This document shows positions 6,752 through 15,189 of a DNA stretch of 64,000 bases, in pieces. The notes below the pieces were generated by a model. The model searched no databases, had not been told where the DNA came from, and was given only the letters and a program-made list of their open reading frames with translations. Each line of letters starts with the position of its first letter. Positions within the stretch are counted from its first letter, which is position 1. The stretch spans positions 1 through 64,000 of the forward strand of contig CAZUAQ010000019.1 in NCBI GenBank assembly GCA_964618455.1, given 5' to 3'. The DNA is from CAZUAQ01 sp964618455. Its GTDB lineage: Bacteria > Planctomycetota > Phycisphaerae > UBA1845 > PWPN01. The translations under genes and the position numbers were made by a program.

Positions 6752-9595
6752 ATGAGAATATCGCACCATAGGAAGCAGCACGGAACGTTTTGCATAGTCG
6801 CGCGGGTGGGGGTGATGGTCGCCCTGGCATCGAGCGTATCGCTGGCGGAAGCACTCCCGGCTTTTCCCGGGGCGGTCGGCTACGGCACGGATACGCCGGG
6901 CGGACGCGGCGGACGCGTCATCACGGTGACGACACTGGCCGATGACGGCCCGGGCAGCTTGCGCGAGGCCGTGACCGCCAAGGGGCCGCGGACCATCGTC
7001 TTTCGCGTGGCGGGCGAGATCCGCTTGAAGAGTCACCTGCGTATCACCGAACCGTTCGTGACCGTAGCCGGCCAGACCGCTCCCGGCAGCGGGATCACGC
7101 TGCGCGACGCCGGGCTCTACGTGAACACGCACGACGTGGTGATCCGGTTCCTGCGGTCGCGCGTGGGCGACAGTCTCGTCGAGGAATTCGATACGCAGGA
7201 CGCCCTGCAGATCAGTGGGGATGACACGTACAACGTCGTGGTCGATCATTGCTCGTTTTCGTGGAGCATCGACGAGGGGGTCGGCATTCGCGTGCCCGCC
7301 CACGACATCACGTTCAGCCACAACATCATCAGCGAAGCCCTCCGCCAGCCATTCAGCAAGGAGCAGATCGGCAAGGAGCGCTCGCACAGCATGGCGCTGA
7401 TTCTCAGCGGCGGTCCGACGCGCACCTCGCTGCACAACAACCTGCTCGCCCTCTGCAACAGTCGCAATCCGCGCATCCAGGGCGGCCGGCACGACTTTAT
7501 CAACAACGTGGTGTACGGCTGGGGCTGGCTGACGGGCACATTCTCGCGCGATCCGGAGGTCAACTTCATCGGCAACTATTACAAGCGCGGCCCTGCCAGC
7601 AAGCGCATCAAGGCCATCTGCGAGAAGGCGGACCAACTCGGCCGACTGTATGTGAAAGGCAACATCAGTGCCGAGCGGCCGACCGACGACCTGCCGGAGT
7701 GGGAGCCGATTGTGGCGGCGCCGAAGCAGGGGCATTTCATGAACGAGCCATTCCCTTCGCCGAAGCCGGAGATCATTCCCGCGCAGCAGGCCTACAAGCG
7801 CGTGATGATCAAGGCGGGCGCGACGGTGCCGATGCGCGACGCGATTGATCGGCGGATCGTGCGCAGCGTGCGCCTCGGCATGGGCGAGAAGATCGACCGG
7901 CCCGCCGACGTGGGCGGTTACGCTCCGATCGAGGAGGGCGAGCCGTATCCGGATGAGGATGGCGACGGCATGGACGATCACTGGGAGATGGCCCAGGGAT
8001 TCGATCCGTCGGACGCCGACGACGGCAAAGGCGATGCGGATCACGACGGCTATACGAACCTCGAGGAGTTCCTGCAGTACCTCGTGGAAATCGGCAGCAT
8101 GGAGCGGCCGGATGTCTTCTCGGTCGTCTACGACGCGCCACAGGACGTGCCGTTCACCGTCCGAGCCGGTGACAACAAGCTGGGTGTTCACCGCGTCGGC
8201 GGCCAGGTTTACTACACGCATGCGTGGTTTCGCGATACCAACCGGATCACGGTCGAGGGCGTTCCAGCGGAGTGGGGTGAGGCGACATTTTTTCCGCCGC
8301 GATACGAGGACGACGTGTTCATCTCCGGCGGTGACGTCTCGTTCGACGTCGTCGAGGAAGGGCCGCGCGTCATCACCTGGGGAAGCGGCAGTCGAAAGAT
8401 CCGTCTGTATACCTTCTTCGACGACTTTCCCATCGTGGACCGCCACCCCTTCCGCGACAACACCATCGACACGATGGAGTACGGCGTCGTCGGGTACGCC
8501 GGGGACGTGACGGAGAACATCCAGAAGGCGATCGACGACTGCGCGAAGGATCCGAACAAGCAGATCGTCTTCATTCACAAGGGCATCTATCCCATCGGCC
8601 AGATTCGCATTCCCAGCGGTGTGGAACTTCACCTCGGCCGCGGCACGCAATTGATCTTTGAGCGGTCGGGTGGCGAGGCGGGGATTCTGTTCGACAACGT
8701 CGAGAACGCGGCGCTGACAGGGCCGGGCTCCGTCGCAGGCACAATCGAGAAGAAGAATGGTAAGGAAGCCCCATTGGTCTTCGTCAGGAACAGTCGAGAG
8801 GTTCGAATCGCCGACCTTGTCCTGAAGGGAGAATTCTCCTCAGGGGTTATGGTTCAAGGAGGGCATTCCGTCGAACTGGCGCGGGTGAAGGTCATCGGCA
8901 CACGTGATGAGGGAAGCGCAATTCAACTTGTCGATACGAAAAACGTACGCGTTCATCGTTCATTCCTCATGGGACTGGTGGGCTGTGGTTATCGAGTTAC
9001 GCCTTTCGATCTCGTGGATGAGGATCGGGAAAGCGTTCAATCCAATATCAGGATGCAGGAGTGTGTAGTCATCGGCTCGATGACTTGCATCGCCTTTGGA
9101 CAAGGTGTTGTCCGAGATCTGTGGATGAGAGATTTGGATCTGAGTTCCAGGGCGGTGGGCGTCCTGCTGCTTAAGGTTGGTGGCGGTACGATCGAACAAC
9201 TGGTGTTTCGTGATTCCACGATTCATTTTGAGGAGCCGAATCCAAAGTTCCCAGGATCGCCGTTTGGGATCATCGCCGAGGGTCTTGGAGGGCGCGTCAA
9301 GGACATTCTGTTCGATCGTGTCGTTGCCGATAGTTACGCCCCCTCGTGGATTACAGTAGAGAGCGGCCCTCCGCTTGAGGACATCAAGTTCTGGGGCGTG
9401 GAGATTGCGGCCGATTCCGGTCAGGACGTCCTCTTTAATTTAAAGAACGTGCGCGACCCACAATTCCGCTTTCTGTACTACGACTGGCCCGGGCATCCGA
9501 CCGAGGGGATCGATCATCTCTTCAAGCTGGAAAACGTTGAGAACATGAAAGCGCCGCCGGAGGAGATCTTCGCGACGCATGAATCCAGACCGTAG
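6752..9595 (+). CDS. Secreted two-part beta-helix protein, pectate-lyase-like
   Basis: The 947-residue product has a signal peptide (VGVMVALASSVSLAEA, cleavage near residue 34). An N-terminal family-1 pectate-lyase-like parallel beta-helix of about 350 residues follows (FPGAVGYGTDTPGGRGG, VVIRFLRSRVGD, NNVVYGWGW). A Ca2+-binding thrombospondin type 3-like stretch (YPDEDGDGMDDHWE, DADHDGYTNLEEF) comes near residue 410. After a linker there is a second right-handed beta-helix (about 590-900) resembling GH28/pectate lyase 3 types. The role is probably extracellular polysaccharide breakdown; the exact substrate is unknown. A longer GTG start at 6689 would put 21 residues before the signal peptide, so the ATG at 6752 is preferred. 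Base composition drops from about 8.7 to 9.4 kb. Confidence 0.85.
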   Translation: MRISHHRKQHGTFCIVARVGVMVALASSVSLAEALPAFPGAVGYGTDTPGGRGGRVITVTTLADDGPGSLREAVTAKGPRTIVFRVAGEIRLKSHLRITEPFVTVAGQTAPGSGITLRDAGLYVNTHDVVIRFLRSRVGDSLVEEFDTQDALQISGDDTYNVVVDHCSFSWSIDEGVGIRVPAHDITFSHNIISEALRQPFSKEQIGKERSHSMALILSGGPTRTSLHNNLLALCNSRNPRIQGGRHDFINNVVYGWGWLTGTFSRDPEVNFIGNYYKRGPASKRIKAICEKADQLGRLYVKGNISAERPTDDLPEWEPIVAAPKQGHFMNEPFPSPKPEIIPAQQAYKRVMIKAGATVPMRDAIDRRIVRSVRLGMGEKIDRPADVGGYAPIEEGEPYPDEDGDGMDDHWEMAQGFDPSDADDGKGDADHDGYTNLEEFLQYLVEIGSMERPDVFSVVYDAPQDVPFTVRAGDNKLGVHRVGGQVYYTHAWFRDTNRITVEGVPAEWGEATFFPPRYEDDVFISGGDVSFDVVEEGPRVITWGSGSRKIRLYTFFDDFPIVDRHPFRDNTIDTMEYGVVGYAGDVTENIQKAIDDCAKDPNKQIVFIHKGIYPIGQIRIPSGVELHLGRGTQLIFERSGGEAGILFDNVENAALTGPGSVAGTIEKKNGKEAPLVFVRNSREVRIADLVLKGEFSSGVMVQGGHSVELARVKVIGTRDEGSAIQLVDTKNVRVHRSFLMGLVGCGYRVTPFDLVDEDRESVQSNIRMQECVVIGSMTCIAFGQGVVRDLWMRDLDLSSRAVGVLLLKVGGGTIEQLVFRDSTIHFEEPNPKFPGSPFGIIAEGLGGRVKDILFDRVVADSYAPSWITVESGPPLEDIKFWGVEIAADSGQDVLFNLKNVRDPQFRFLYYDWPGHPTEGIDHLFKLENVENMKAPPEEIFATHESRP

Positions 9596-9627
9596 CCGGC
9601 TTCATCCGCCAGTATGGAAGCATTCGC

Positions 9628-10701
9628 TCACCTGGGGTGTTTCATCCATACATACTTGCCGCGGGCAACATCGCACTTGCGCTCGATCTTGATCGTCAGC
9701 GGCGGGCTGAGTTCGCCCTTGGGGGGAACCTGGCGAACTTCAAGTTCCAGGTTGCGCATCGAAGTCGAGGCCATAGCGCCGGAGGCGGGAACGAGTTCCA
9801 GATTCGCCGCGACTTCGGCGGCGATGACCTCCGTTTTCAGTGAGGGTTCCCGCCCGGGCAGGATGGGGTCGGCCGGGCGAACCGCTGACTTCATTACGAG
9901 ATGGACGAGTTCCGCGCCATCGTGATCCGCGCGAACTCGAGAAACGGTGTTCGTCGTCTCAGCCTTCAACCGCGCCACCACCGGAACGGTCAGAATCGAT
10001 GCGCTCTTCCAGGTATCGTTCTGGGCGACCGTCTCGGATGTGAGTGGAGGAAACAGCACTTCCGCCAGCAGATCCCGCATGGCATGGTCCCGGAACATCC
10101 ATTGGACCTGCAGCAATGCCGGCGGCGCCATCAGCATGCCCGCCTTCCGCCAGCGCGCGTTCAGCCCCGAGACGTCGAGCAACTCACCCGAAGGGCTCAG
10201 CCGCAACTGGAGTTCCGCGCCGCGAACAACCTCCAGCAGTTTGCCGATCGGATTGTCATCTTTCTCGTTCGGCGCGCCGGACTGGAGAATTCCGCCGGGG
10301 CGCGTGCCGTAGCGCATTTGAACGCGATCGAGTGTCATGCTTGCCAGAATGTCGCCCGCCTCGTTATCCCCGGTGCGACGGAGCTTGCCGGACAGATGCA
10401 TTTCGAGCACATGCTTCGTGACCGTTCCGTCGTGGGTCGTCGTTTCGCGATCCTCGTGAACGCTGATGCGGTAGGGCTGCGGTTTCTCCCGCGGCAGCAG
10501 GGAGGTGTGCAGGTCGGAGACCGCCGGGGCTTCCTTCACCGCGAGGACGCTGCTTTGCTCGGTGGAGCGGAATGGCATCTCACCGGCGTGGGGAAAACTG
10601 CATGCACTCATGAAAAGGGCGGTCATCGCCATGCAGCTGGTCAACCGTTTCCGGCCTGGCAACTTACGTTCGTATCGTTCACGAAATAAGTAACGCAACA
10701 T
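9628..10701 (-). CDS. Hypothetical lipoprotein (DUF6263-like)
   Basis: The 357-residue product carries a lipoprotein signal (CMAMTALFMSACSF) after a basic N-terminus. The rest looks like an extracytoplasmic beta-rich domain. Features such as LQLRLSPSGELLDVSGL, VLFPPLTSETVAQNDTW and an alternating strand pattern recall the DUF6263 family of uncharacterised bacterial lipoproteins; this is a pattern-level resemblance only. The ATG at 10699-10701 is chosen because AGAGGG lies upstream; in-frame ATGs up to 10749 would add 16 residues before the signal. It is transcribed toward the lyase gene with 32 bases between the two stops, and divergently from birA. Function unknown. Confidence 0.65.
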   Translation of the reverse strand: MLRYLFRERYERKLPGRKRLTSCMAMTALFMSACSFPHAGEMPFRSTEQSSVLAVKEAPAVSDLHTSLLPREKPQPYRISVHEDRETTTHDGTVTKHVLEMHLSGKLRRTGDNEAGDILASMTLDRVQMRYGTRPGGILQSGAPNEKDDNPIGKLLEVVRGAELQLRLSPSGELLDVSGLNARWRKAGMLMAPPALLQVQWMFRDHAMRDLLAEVLFPPLTSETVAQNDTWKSASILTVPVVARLKAETTNTVSRVRADHDGAELVHLVMKSAVRPADPILPGREPSLKTEVIAAEVAANLELVPASGAMASTSMRNLELEVRQVPPKGELSPPLTIKIERKCDVARGKYVWMKHPR

Positions 10702-10839
10702 CCCGTCAGCCCTCTGCGAGTTTGAACGTGATTCCGCCATGGAAGCCAATTCTCACCTCAACCATCCATCGTAGGGAGAATCGGGCGATTTACAACACGC
10801 GTTGCAATCGGTGGGGGGGTGGAGTAGCTTTCGCGAACG

Positions 10840-11676
10840 ATGTCCCAGGAAATGGCAGGACCAATCACCGAGGCTTCGCTGCTGGAGGGATGGATGCCCG
10901 CGCGCGTCGGAAGGCGCATGGAACTTCTCGATGCGGCGGCGAGCACGAACCAGGTTGCCCTCGCGCGCGCCATGGAGCCGGATGCCGATGGGCTCGCCAT
11001 TCTGGCGGAACAGCAGTCTGCCGGACGGGGCCGTCTCGGTCGTTCCTGGAGCTCCCCGCGCGGGGCGAGCGTCCTGTGCAGCGTGTTGCTGATCGATGAC
11101 GCGACAGATGTCGAAATCCAGTCCCTGGGCGGGAGGCTGACGCTGGCGGCGGCGGTCGGGGCGTGCGAGGCGATCCGCCGGGCTGTGCAGGTTGCCCCGA
11201 CGATCAAGTGGCCGAACGATCTCCTCGCCCGTGGCCGTAAGCTCGCGGGTATTCTCGTCGAATCACGACGACTTCAGGAGAATCGATTCGCCTGGGTCGT
11301 AGGTATCGGGATCAACTGCCTGCAGCATGAAGGCCACTTCCCGGCCGAACTTCGCGATCGCGCCGTCTCGCTCGACATGCTCTGCGACCAGCCCATCGAG
11401 CGCGCCGTCGTGGCGCGCGAACTGCTGAAGCACTGGGATGCCGCCTTTGCTCCGGAAGCGCTGACCGATGGAGCGCGCATCCGGGATACGTGGACGCATT
11501 GGGCCGAACCGCTCGGAACGCGCGTCCATTTGAGGTGCGACGGTCGCGTGGTTCGCGGGCGCACCATGGACGTGGATCCCGTGGGAGGGTTGATCGTCCA
11601 GACCGATACCGGTGGGCGCGAGTGGCTGGACCCGCTTCGTGCGACGGTGGTGGAAACGGCTCATGAAACGTCGTGA
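10840..11676 (+). CDS. birA: Biotin--[acetyl-CoA-carboxylase] ligase, monofunctional BirA
   Basis: The enzyme activates biotin with ATP and attaches it to a lysine of the biotin carboxyl carrier protein. The 278-residue product shows the catalytic loop GRGRLGRSW (near residues 60-70), the KWPNDLL motif (K123) and GRKLAGILVE (K134), then a small C-terminal domain (GTRVHL, VRGRTMDVDPVGGLIV). It lacks the N-terminal helix-turn-helix of E. coli BirA, so it is a class I ligase without repressor function. Its 3' end overlaps the next gene by 14 bases, implying translational coupling. Confidence 0.93.
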   Translation: MSQEMAGPITEASLLEGWMPARVGRRMELLDAAASTNQVALARAMEPDADGLAILAEQQSAGRGRLGRSWSSPRGASVLCSVLLIDDATDVEIQSLGGRLTLAAAVGACEAIRRAVQVAPTIKWPNDLLARGRKLAGILVESRRLQENRFAWVVGIGINCLQHEGHFPAELRDRAVSLDMLCDQPIERAVVARELLKHWDAAFAPEALTDGARIRDTWTHWAEPLGTRVHLRCDGRVVRGRTMDVDPVGGLIVQTDTGGREWLDPLRATVVETAHETS

Positions 11677-14026
11677 TGACCCGGATGAGGCGACGCCCTT
11701 CTTCCCGTCGTTATTCACGGATGACGAGGAAGGGGATTCCGCGTCCACCGACGCGGCGCACGATTCCTCTGAAGGCGCTCCCCACGCACCGTATGACGCT
11801 CCGCCGACCGTCGAGGAACTCGAAGAGGTGACGCGCTCCGGCGGGGAAGCGAAAGCGATGCGGAGCCTGCTTCGCGTGACCCGACGCGGCACCTACGTGC
11901 TGAAAGTACAACCGCTGGCATTGCTGATCGGTCTCTCCGCCGGCTGGCTGTTCATGGGGCTGCTGGGCCTCGTGGAATCCCGCTTCGATCTCATGCCATC
12001 GGCGCACGCGGTGATCGGCGTGATCGTTTTGTTCGCCTGCGCGCTCGGTCCGCGACTTCCCGAGCGTCTTGTGATGCGACTCGCCGCCCTCTTGGCACGC
12101 CGAAATCGAAACACGCTCGATCGTCTGCGAAGCTCGGAGCTGACGTTCTGGATGCTTCAGTCCGGACGGGAGCGCGACGAGTCACTCCTTTGGATCCTGC
12201 TCTCCACGCTGGCCACGCTGACGGGCCTCTCCGCCCTCATTAGTTATTTTCTTCTCGATCCGGTGGGCGACTTCTACGACATGATGCTCCGGAATTTCTT
12301 CTGGACCAATCTGACGCTGACGGTCCTGGAATGGGCGTTACTCTTCCTTGTGGCGGCGTTGCCGTGGTTGTTCATGGGCCTGGTGTCGACAACACTCGCC
12401 CCGCTGGTCGGGGGGCGCGTCGCCGAGCAGCGTCTGCCTCCGGGCATCGCCGCCGCCGTGATCCTCGGGTTGGGGCTGAGCTGGCTTGTGCATCTCCTGT
12501 GGGTGCGCGTGGGTTGGTCGGCTCATCAGGAATACATGCTCGGCGTGCTGCCGCTTTTCCTGCTGGCGGCTCTGGCGGCGCGCTATTCCCAGCAGACCGA
12601 GGGGCCGACGCTTCGCTCCGAGTTGCTCGACATGGATACGCCCATTCTCCACGCCCAGGGCATGGCCATGATCTGGTTGTGTCTCGTGATCTGGGGCGTC
12701 GCCGCCGCGCTGGTCGGCTCGGGCTGGGTAGTCACCCAACGGATCAGCGATCCAAGCTGGCCTCCGGACGATCACGGGCTGAGCAAGTTCGTGCTGATTC
12801 TTGGCATGGGGCTGGCGGCGGCCTCCTGGCGGGCATGGCAGAAATCATCACGCAGTCGCCGGACCTCGGGATGCGGCATGGCGGCCTGGGCGGCTGGCGT
12901 GGGCGTGTCCGTCGCCTTCTGCCTCATGGCGTACCATCCGCATGAACGATGGGTTCATCAGGTGGCGGTCGTGCTCATCGCGCTCCCGGTGGGCTATGCA
13001 CTGCATTACGTCGAGGGCGCCTGGCTGGCGCGGGCGGGAAGCGGCACGCTCGGATTCTCGCAGATGTCGACGGCTCTACTGGGCGGCGCGGGCCTCGGGT
13101 TGCTCTTGGCCCATTGGGTCACCCTGCCGAACCTGGGCCCTCTCGGCAGCATCAGCGCTGCCGGATTGCTCTTGATGGCTTTTGGCGGCCTGACGCAGAT
13201 TTACGAGCAGGAACGCTCGTGGCGGACGCGACACCAGCGACTCGCCCTGATCTTCGCCTCCCTGTCCGCCGCCATCGTGCTCTTTCCCGAGGGCGTGAGG
13301 CTCTGGTCACGCTGGGAACAACGCAGCGAACCGCAGTCGCTGCAGGGACCCCATCCCATCTGGCTCGGGGAGCACGAAACCCGGCATGTCCGCCACATCT
13401 GCCTCATCGGGTGGGGCAGCAACCAGCCACCGGAGCAGTGGGCACGCCCTCCCTACAAGGTCACGATGGTCTCGCAGGGGTCGGCGATTCCTGCGCGGGC
13501 GACAAGTTCAGGGGGGCGCTTCGCGTTCGTCACCACACCGCCGATGCGCACGCTACGCATCGAGCGCAGACAATATGATCTCATCTACCAGATTCTCGAT
13601 TCCGATTCGCACCGCGCGTCCAAGGGGCTCTCCTTTGAATGGTGGTCGCGCGTGAGCACGTATGTGGGCAGCGGAGGATCGCTGATCGTCGAGGTACCGC
13701 TCGAAAGATGGAATCCCGAGGCCATTCGTGTCATCGCCGCGACGTTCATGTCGGCCACGCGGGCCGAGTGTTCGGGCAAGATCGTACCGATGAGAGATGG
13801 ACTCGCTTTGCGGATGGTTGCCCGTTTTCATGATGCCGCGCCGCGGGATGATGAATTTGCCCTGCAGCGATTCTTCCCGGCCGGTGCGCCGGCGCCCGTT
13901 CACTCCATCAGTCGCAACCGGCTGACGCCGGCCCTTCTCCAGAGTTCGACAGGGATGGGACTCGAAATGATCCTGGAACAATTCCCTTTCCTGATGCCCG
14001 ACAGTGGCCCGGAAACGGGATCATGA
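11663..14026 (+). CDS. Large multi-pass membrane protein with spermidine-synthase-like tail
   Basis: The 787-residue product has an acidic cytoplasmic N-terminus (about 80 residues), then roughly 12 hydrophobic segments between residues about 90 and 560. A soluble C-terminal part of about 230 residues follows. There, RQYDLIYQILDSD followed by GLSFEWWSRVSTYVGSGGS and LIVEVPLE parallels the sequence after the catalytic aspartate of spermidine synthases (YDVIIVDL..., FY..., L.PGG). The membrane-plus-synthase layout exists in planctomycete fused transporter/spermidine synthase proteins, but a SAM-binding GxGxG is not visible here, so the tail may be degenerate. The ATG at 11663 lies inside birA; an earlier ATG at 11612 would enlarge that overlap. 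Confidence 0.65.
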   Translation: MKRRDDPDEATPFFPSLFTDDEEGDSASTDAAHDSSEGAPHAPYDAPPTVEELEEVTRSGGEAKAMRSLLRVTRRGTYVLKVQPLALLIGLSAGWLFMGLLGLVESRFDLMPSAHAVIGVIVLFACALGPRLPERLVMRLAALLARRNRNTLDRLRSSELTFWMLQSGRERDESLLWILLSTLATLTGLSALISYFLLDPVGDFYDMMLRNFFWTNLTLTVLEWALLFLVAALPWLFMGLVSTTLAPLVGGRVAEQRLPPGIAAAVILGLGLSWLVHLLWVRVGWSAHQEYMLGVLPLFLLAALAARYSQQTEGPTLRSELLDMDTPILHAQGMAMIWLCLVIWGVAAALVGSGWVVTQRISDPSWPPDDHGLSKFVLILGMGLAAASWRAWQKSSRSRRTSGCGMAAWAAGVGVSVAFCLMAYHPHERWVHQVAVVLIALPVGYALHYVEGAWLARAGSGTLGFSQMSTALLGGAGLGLLLAHWVTLPNLGPLGSISAAGLLLMAFGGLTQIYEQERSWRTRHQRLALIFASLSAAIVLFPEGVRLWSRWEQRSEPQSLQGPHPIWLGEHETRHVRHICLIGWGSNQPPEQWARPPYKVTMVSQGSAIPARATSSGGRFAFVTTPPMRTLRIERRQYDLIYQILDSDSHRASKGLSFEWWSRVSTYVGSGGSLIVEVPLERWNPEAIRVIAATFMSATRAECSGKIVPMRDGLALRMVARFHDAAPRDDEFALQRFFPAGAPAPVHSISRNRLTPALLQSSTGMGLEMILEQFPFLMPDSGPETGS

Positions 14027-14153
14027 GCACCATCGTTTTCTGGCAGGGGGTACGTCAAGTCGCGAAGGGCCGTGACCGATAGTACGGGTGTGACCGAAAT
14101 CGCCCTGTCCCGGCTCGCGCCCCACGCGATCGTGGTTTCCCGGAGTCAGACGC

Positions 14154-14585
14154 ATGGATCGCCGTTCAGCTTTCACTCTCATTGAGGTGCTGATCGTCGT
14201 TCTCGTGATCGGAATTCTGGCTGCCATCGTCGTTCCCCAGTTCTCCGACGCCAGCACGGACGCGAAACTCAGTACACTGAAAACCAACCTCCAGACGATT
14301 CGCGGGCAGATTCACTTGTACAAGATGCAGCACGATGGAAGTTATCCAACCTCCGTTGGCACATTTGTCAACCAGATGACTCTCGCCAGCAAGCCGGATG
14401 GCTCCACGGCGGCCATCGGCACGTCGGGATTCGATCTCGGTCCGTACCTCCAGTCCGTGCCCGATAATCCGTACACGGGCTCGAACAGCGTCGGCTCCGG
14501 ATCCCTCGGTTCGAGCGACTGGTACTACAACGCGAGCACGGGTGAATTCCGCGCGAACGACTCGGTCACCAACGCCGCCTACTGA
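14154..14585 (+). CDS. Type IV prepilin / GspG-like pseudopilin
   Basis: The 143-residue product starts with a six-residue leader ending in SA before FTLIEVLIVVLVIGILAA, a class III signal for prepilin peptidase. Glu5 of the mature protein is present and the hydrophobic helix is intact. The remainder (STLKTNLQTIRGQIHLYKMQ, PYLQSVPDNPYTGSN) resembles a GspG/major pseudopilin head with the proline-rich loop. It would be a pilus or secretion pseudopilus subunit assembled by the machinery encoded downstream. A strong hairpin terminator follows at 14661, so it is probably expressed as its own unit at higher level than pilM-Q. RBS GGAG near 14140. Confidence 0.88.
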   Translation: MDRRSAFTLIEVLIVVLVIGILAAIVVPQFSDASTDAKLSTLKTNLQTIRGQIHLYKMQHDGSYPTSVGTFVNQMTLASKPDGSTAAIGTSGFDLGPYLQSVPDNPYTGSNSVGSGSLGSSDWYYNASTGEFRANDSVTNAAY

Positions 14586-14660
14586 CAAGCACGAGACTAT
14601 CGGACGTATCGCTTCCGGAGCAAACGAATTTGCCCGTGCGAATCGATTCGACACGTATAC

Positions 14661-14712
14661 GGGTTCGGCAGACCGCTGGGGGGACGGCCTGCCGAACCCC
14701 ATTCCTTTCCTG
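14661..14712 (+). terminator. Intrinsic terminator after the prepilin gene
   Basis: GGGTTCGGCAG at 14661-14671 pairs perfectly with CTGCCGAACCC at 14689-14699 (11 bp), followed by a T-rich stretch ATTCCTTTCC. It lies about 75 bases after the prepilin stop and separates it from the small membrane protein and pilM. Confidence 0.75.
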
Positions 14713-14805
14713 AAGTTATTCACTCGCCCTTTCAAAGCTCCGATACATCTGACGAGAGTGTTATCACACGTAGCGCCGAGGTTATCGAGCCGTGGAGGTC
14801 CGCGG

Positions 14806-15150
14806 ATGAAGGAATCCCTGAATACACGCTGGTTGAGGTGGAGTCTCTCTGCCATCGCATTGATGTTGGCGGTGATCGCCGTGCAACTCTCAGTACTCGT
14901 GGGAAGCGGGATACCGACGGCGGCCGCCCAGGATGTCGAACGCAAGCCGTTTCTCGACACCACCCGCCAGCGCCTCGACCTGCTGAACGAGCAGCGGGCG
15001 ACCACGGCGGAACTCAAGCGCATCCTGCAGCAGCTCCAGAGCGGCAAGACGAAGGTGCAGGTTGTCGAGGACTCTCGTGAGAAGCGACCGGCCGACTCGC
15101 GGCGTCAGACCGATCGCCGCAGAACTGCGGAGCCGGGCAAGGCGGAATGA
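14806..15150 (+). CDS. Small exported or membrane-anchored protein upstream of pilM
   Basis: The 114-residue product has an N-terminal hydrophobic segment (SAIALMLAVIAVQLSVLV) that could be a signal peptide ending at TAAAQ. A helical stretch with LDTTRQRLDLLNEQRA and LKRILQQLQSG follows, then a basic Arg-rich tail. GGAGG at 14794-14798 fixes the ATG at 14806. No family was recognised. Its place 39 bases before pilM suggests an envelope accessory of the pilus system. A similar short helical periplasmic protein occurs near many planctomycete secretion clusters, but that link is only contextual. Confidence 0.6.
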   Translation: MKESLNTRWLRWSLSAIALMLAVIAVQLSVLVGSGIPTAAAQDVERKPFLDTTRQRLDLLNEQRATTAELKRILQQLQSGKTKVQVVEDSREKRPADSRRQTDRRRTAEPGKAE

Positions 15151-15189
15151 ATCGAACAGCGGGCGGGCAAGACCTGCCGCTCGAGTGGA

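Noticed and set aside
6674..8650. 658-codon minus-strand frame opposite the lyase-like gene
   Set aside because: The plus strand encodes a signal peptide and recognisable beta-helix motifs. The minus product is His/Arg/Val-rich without any fold signal.
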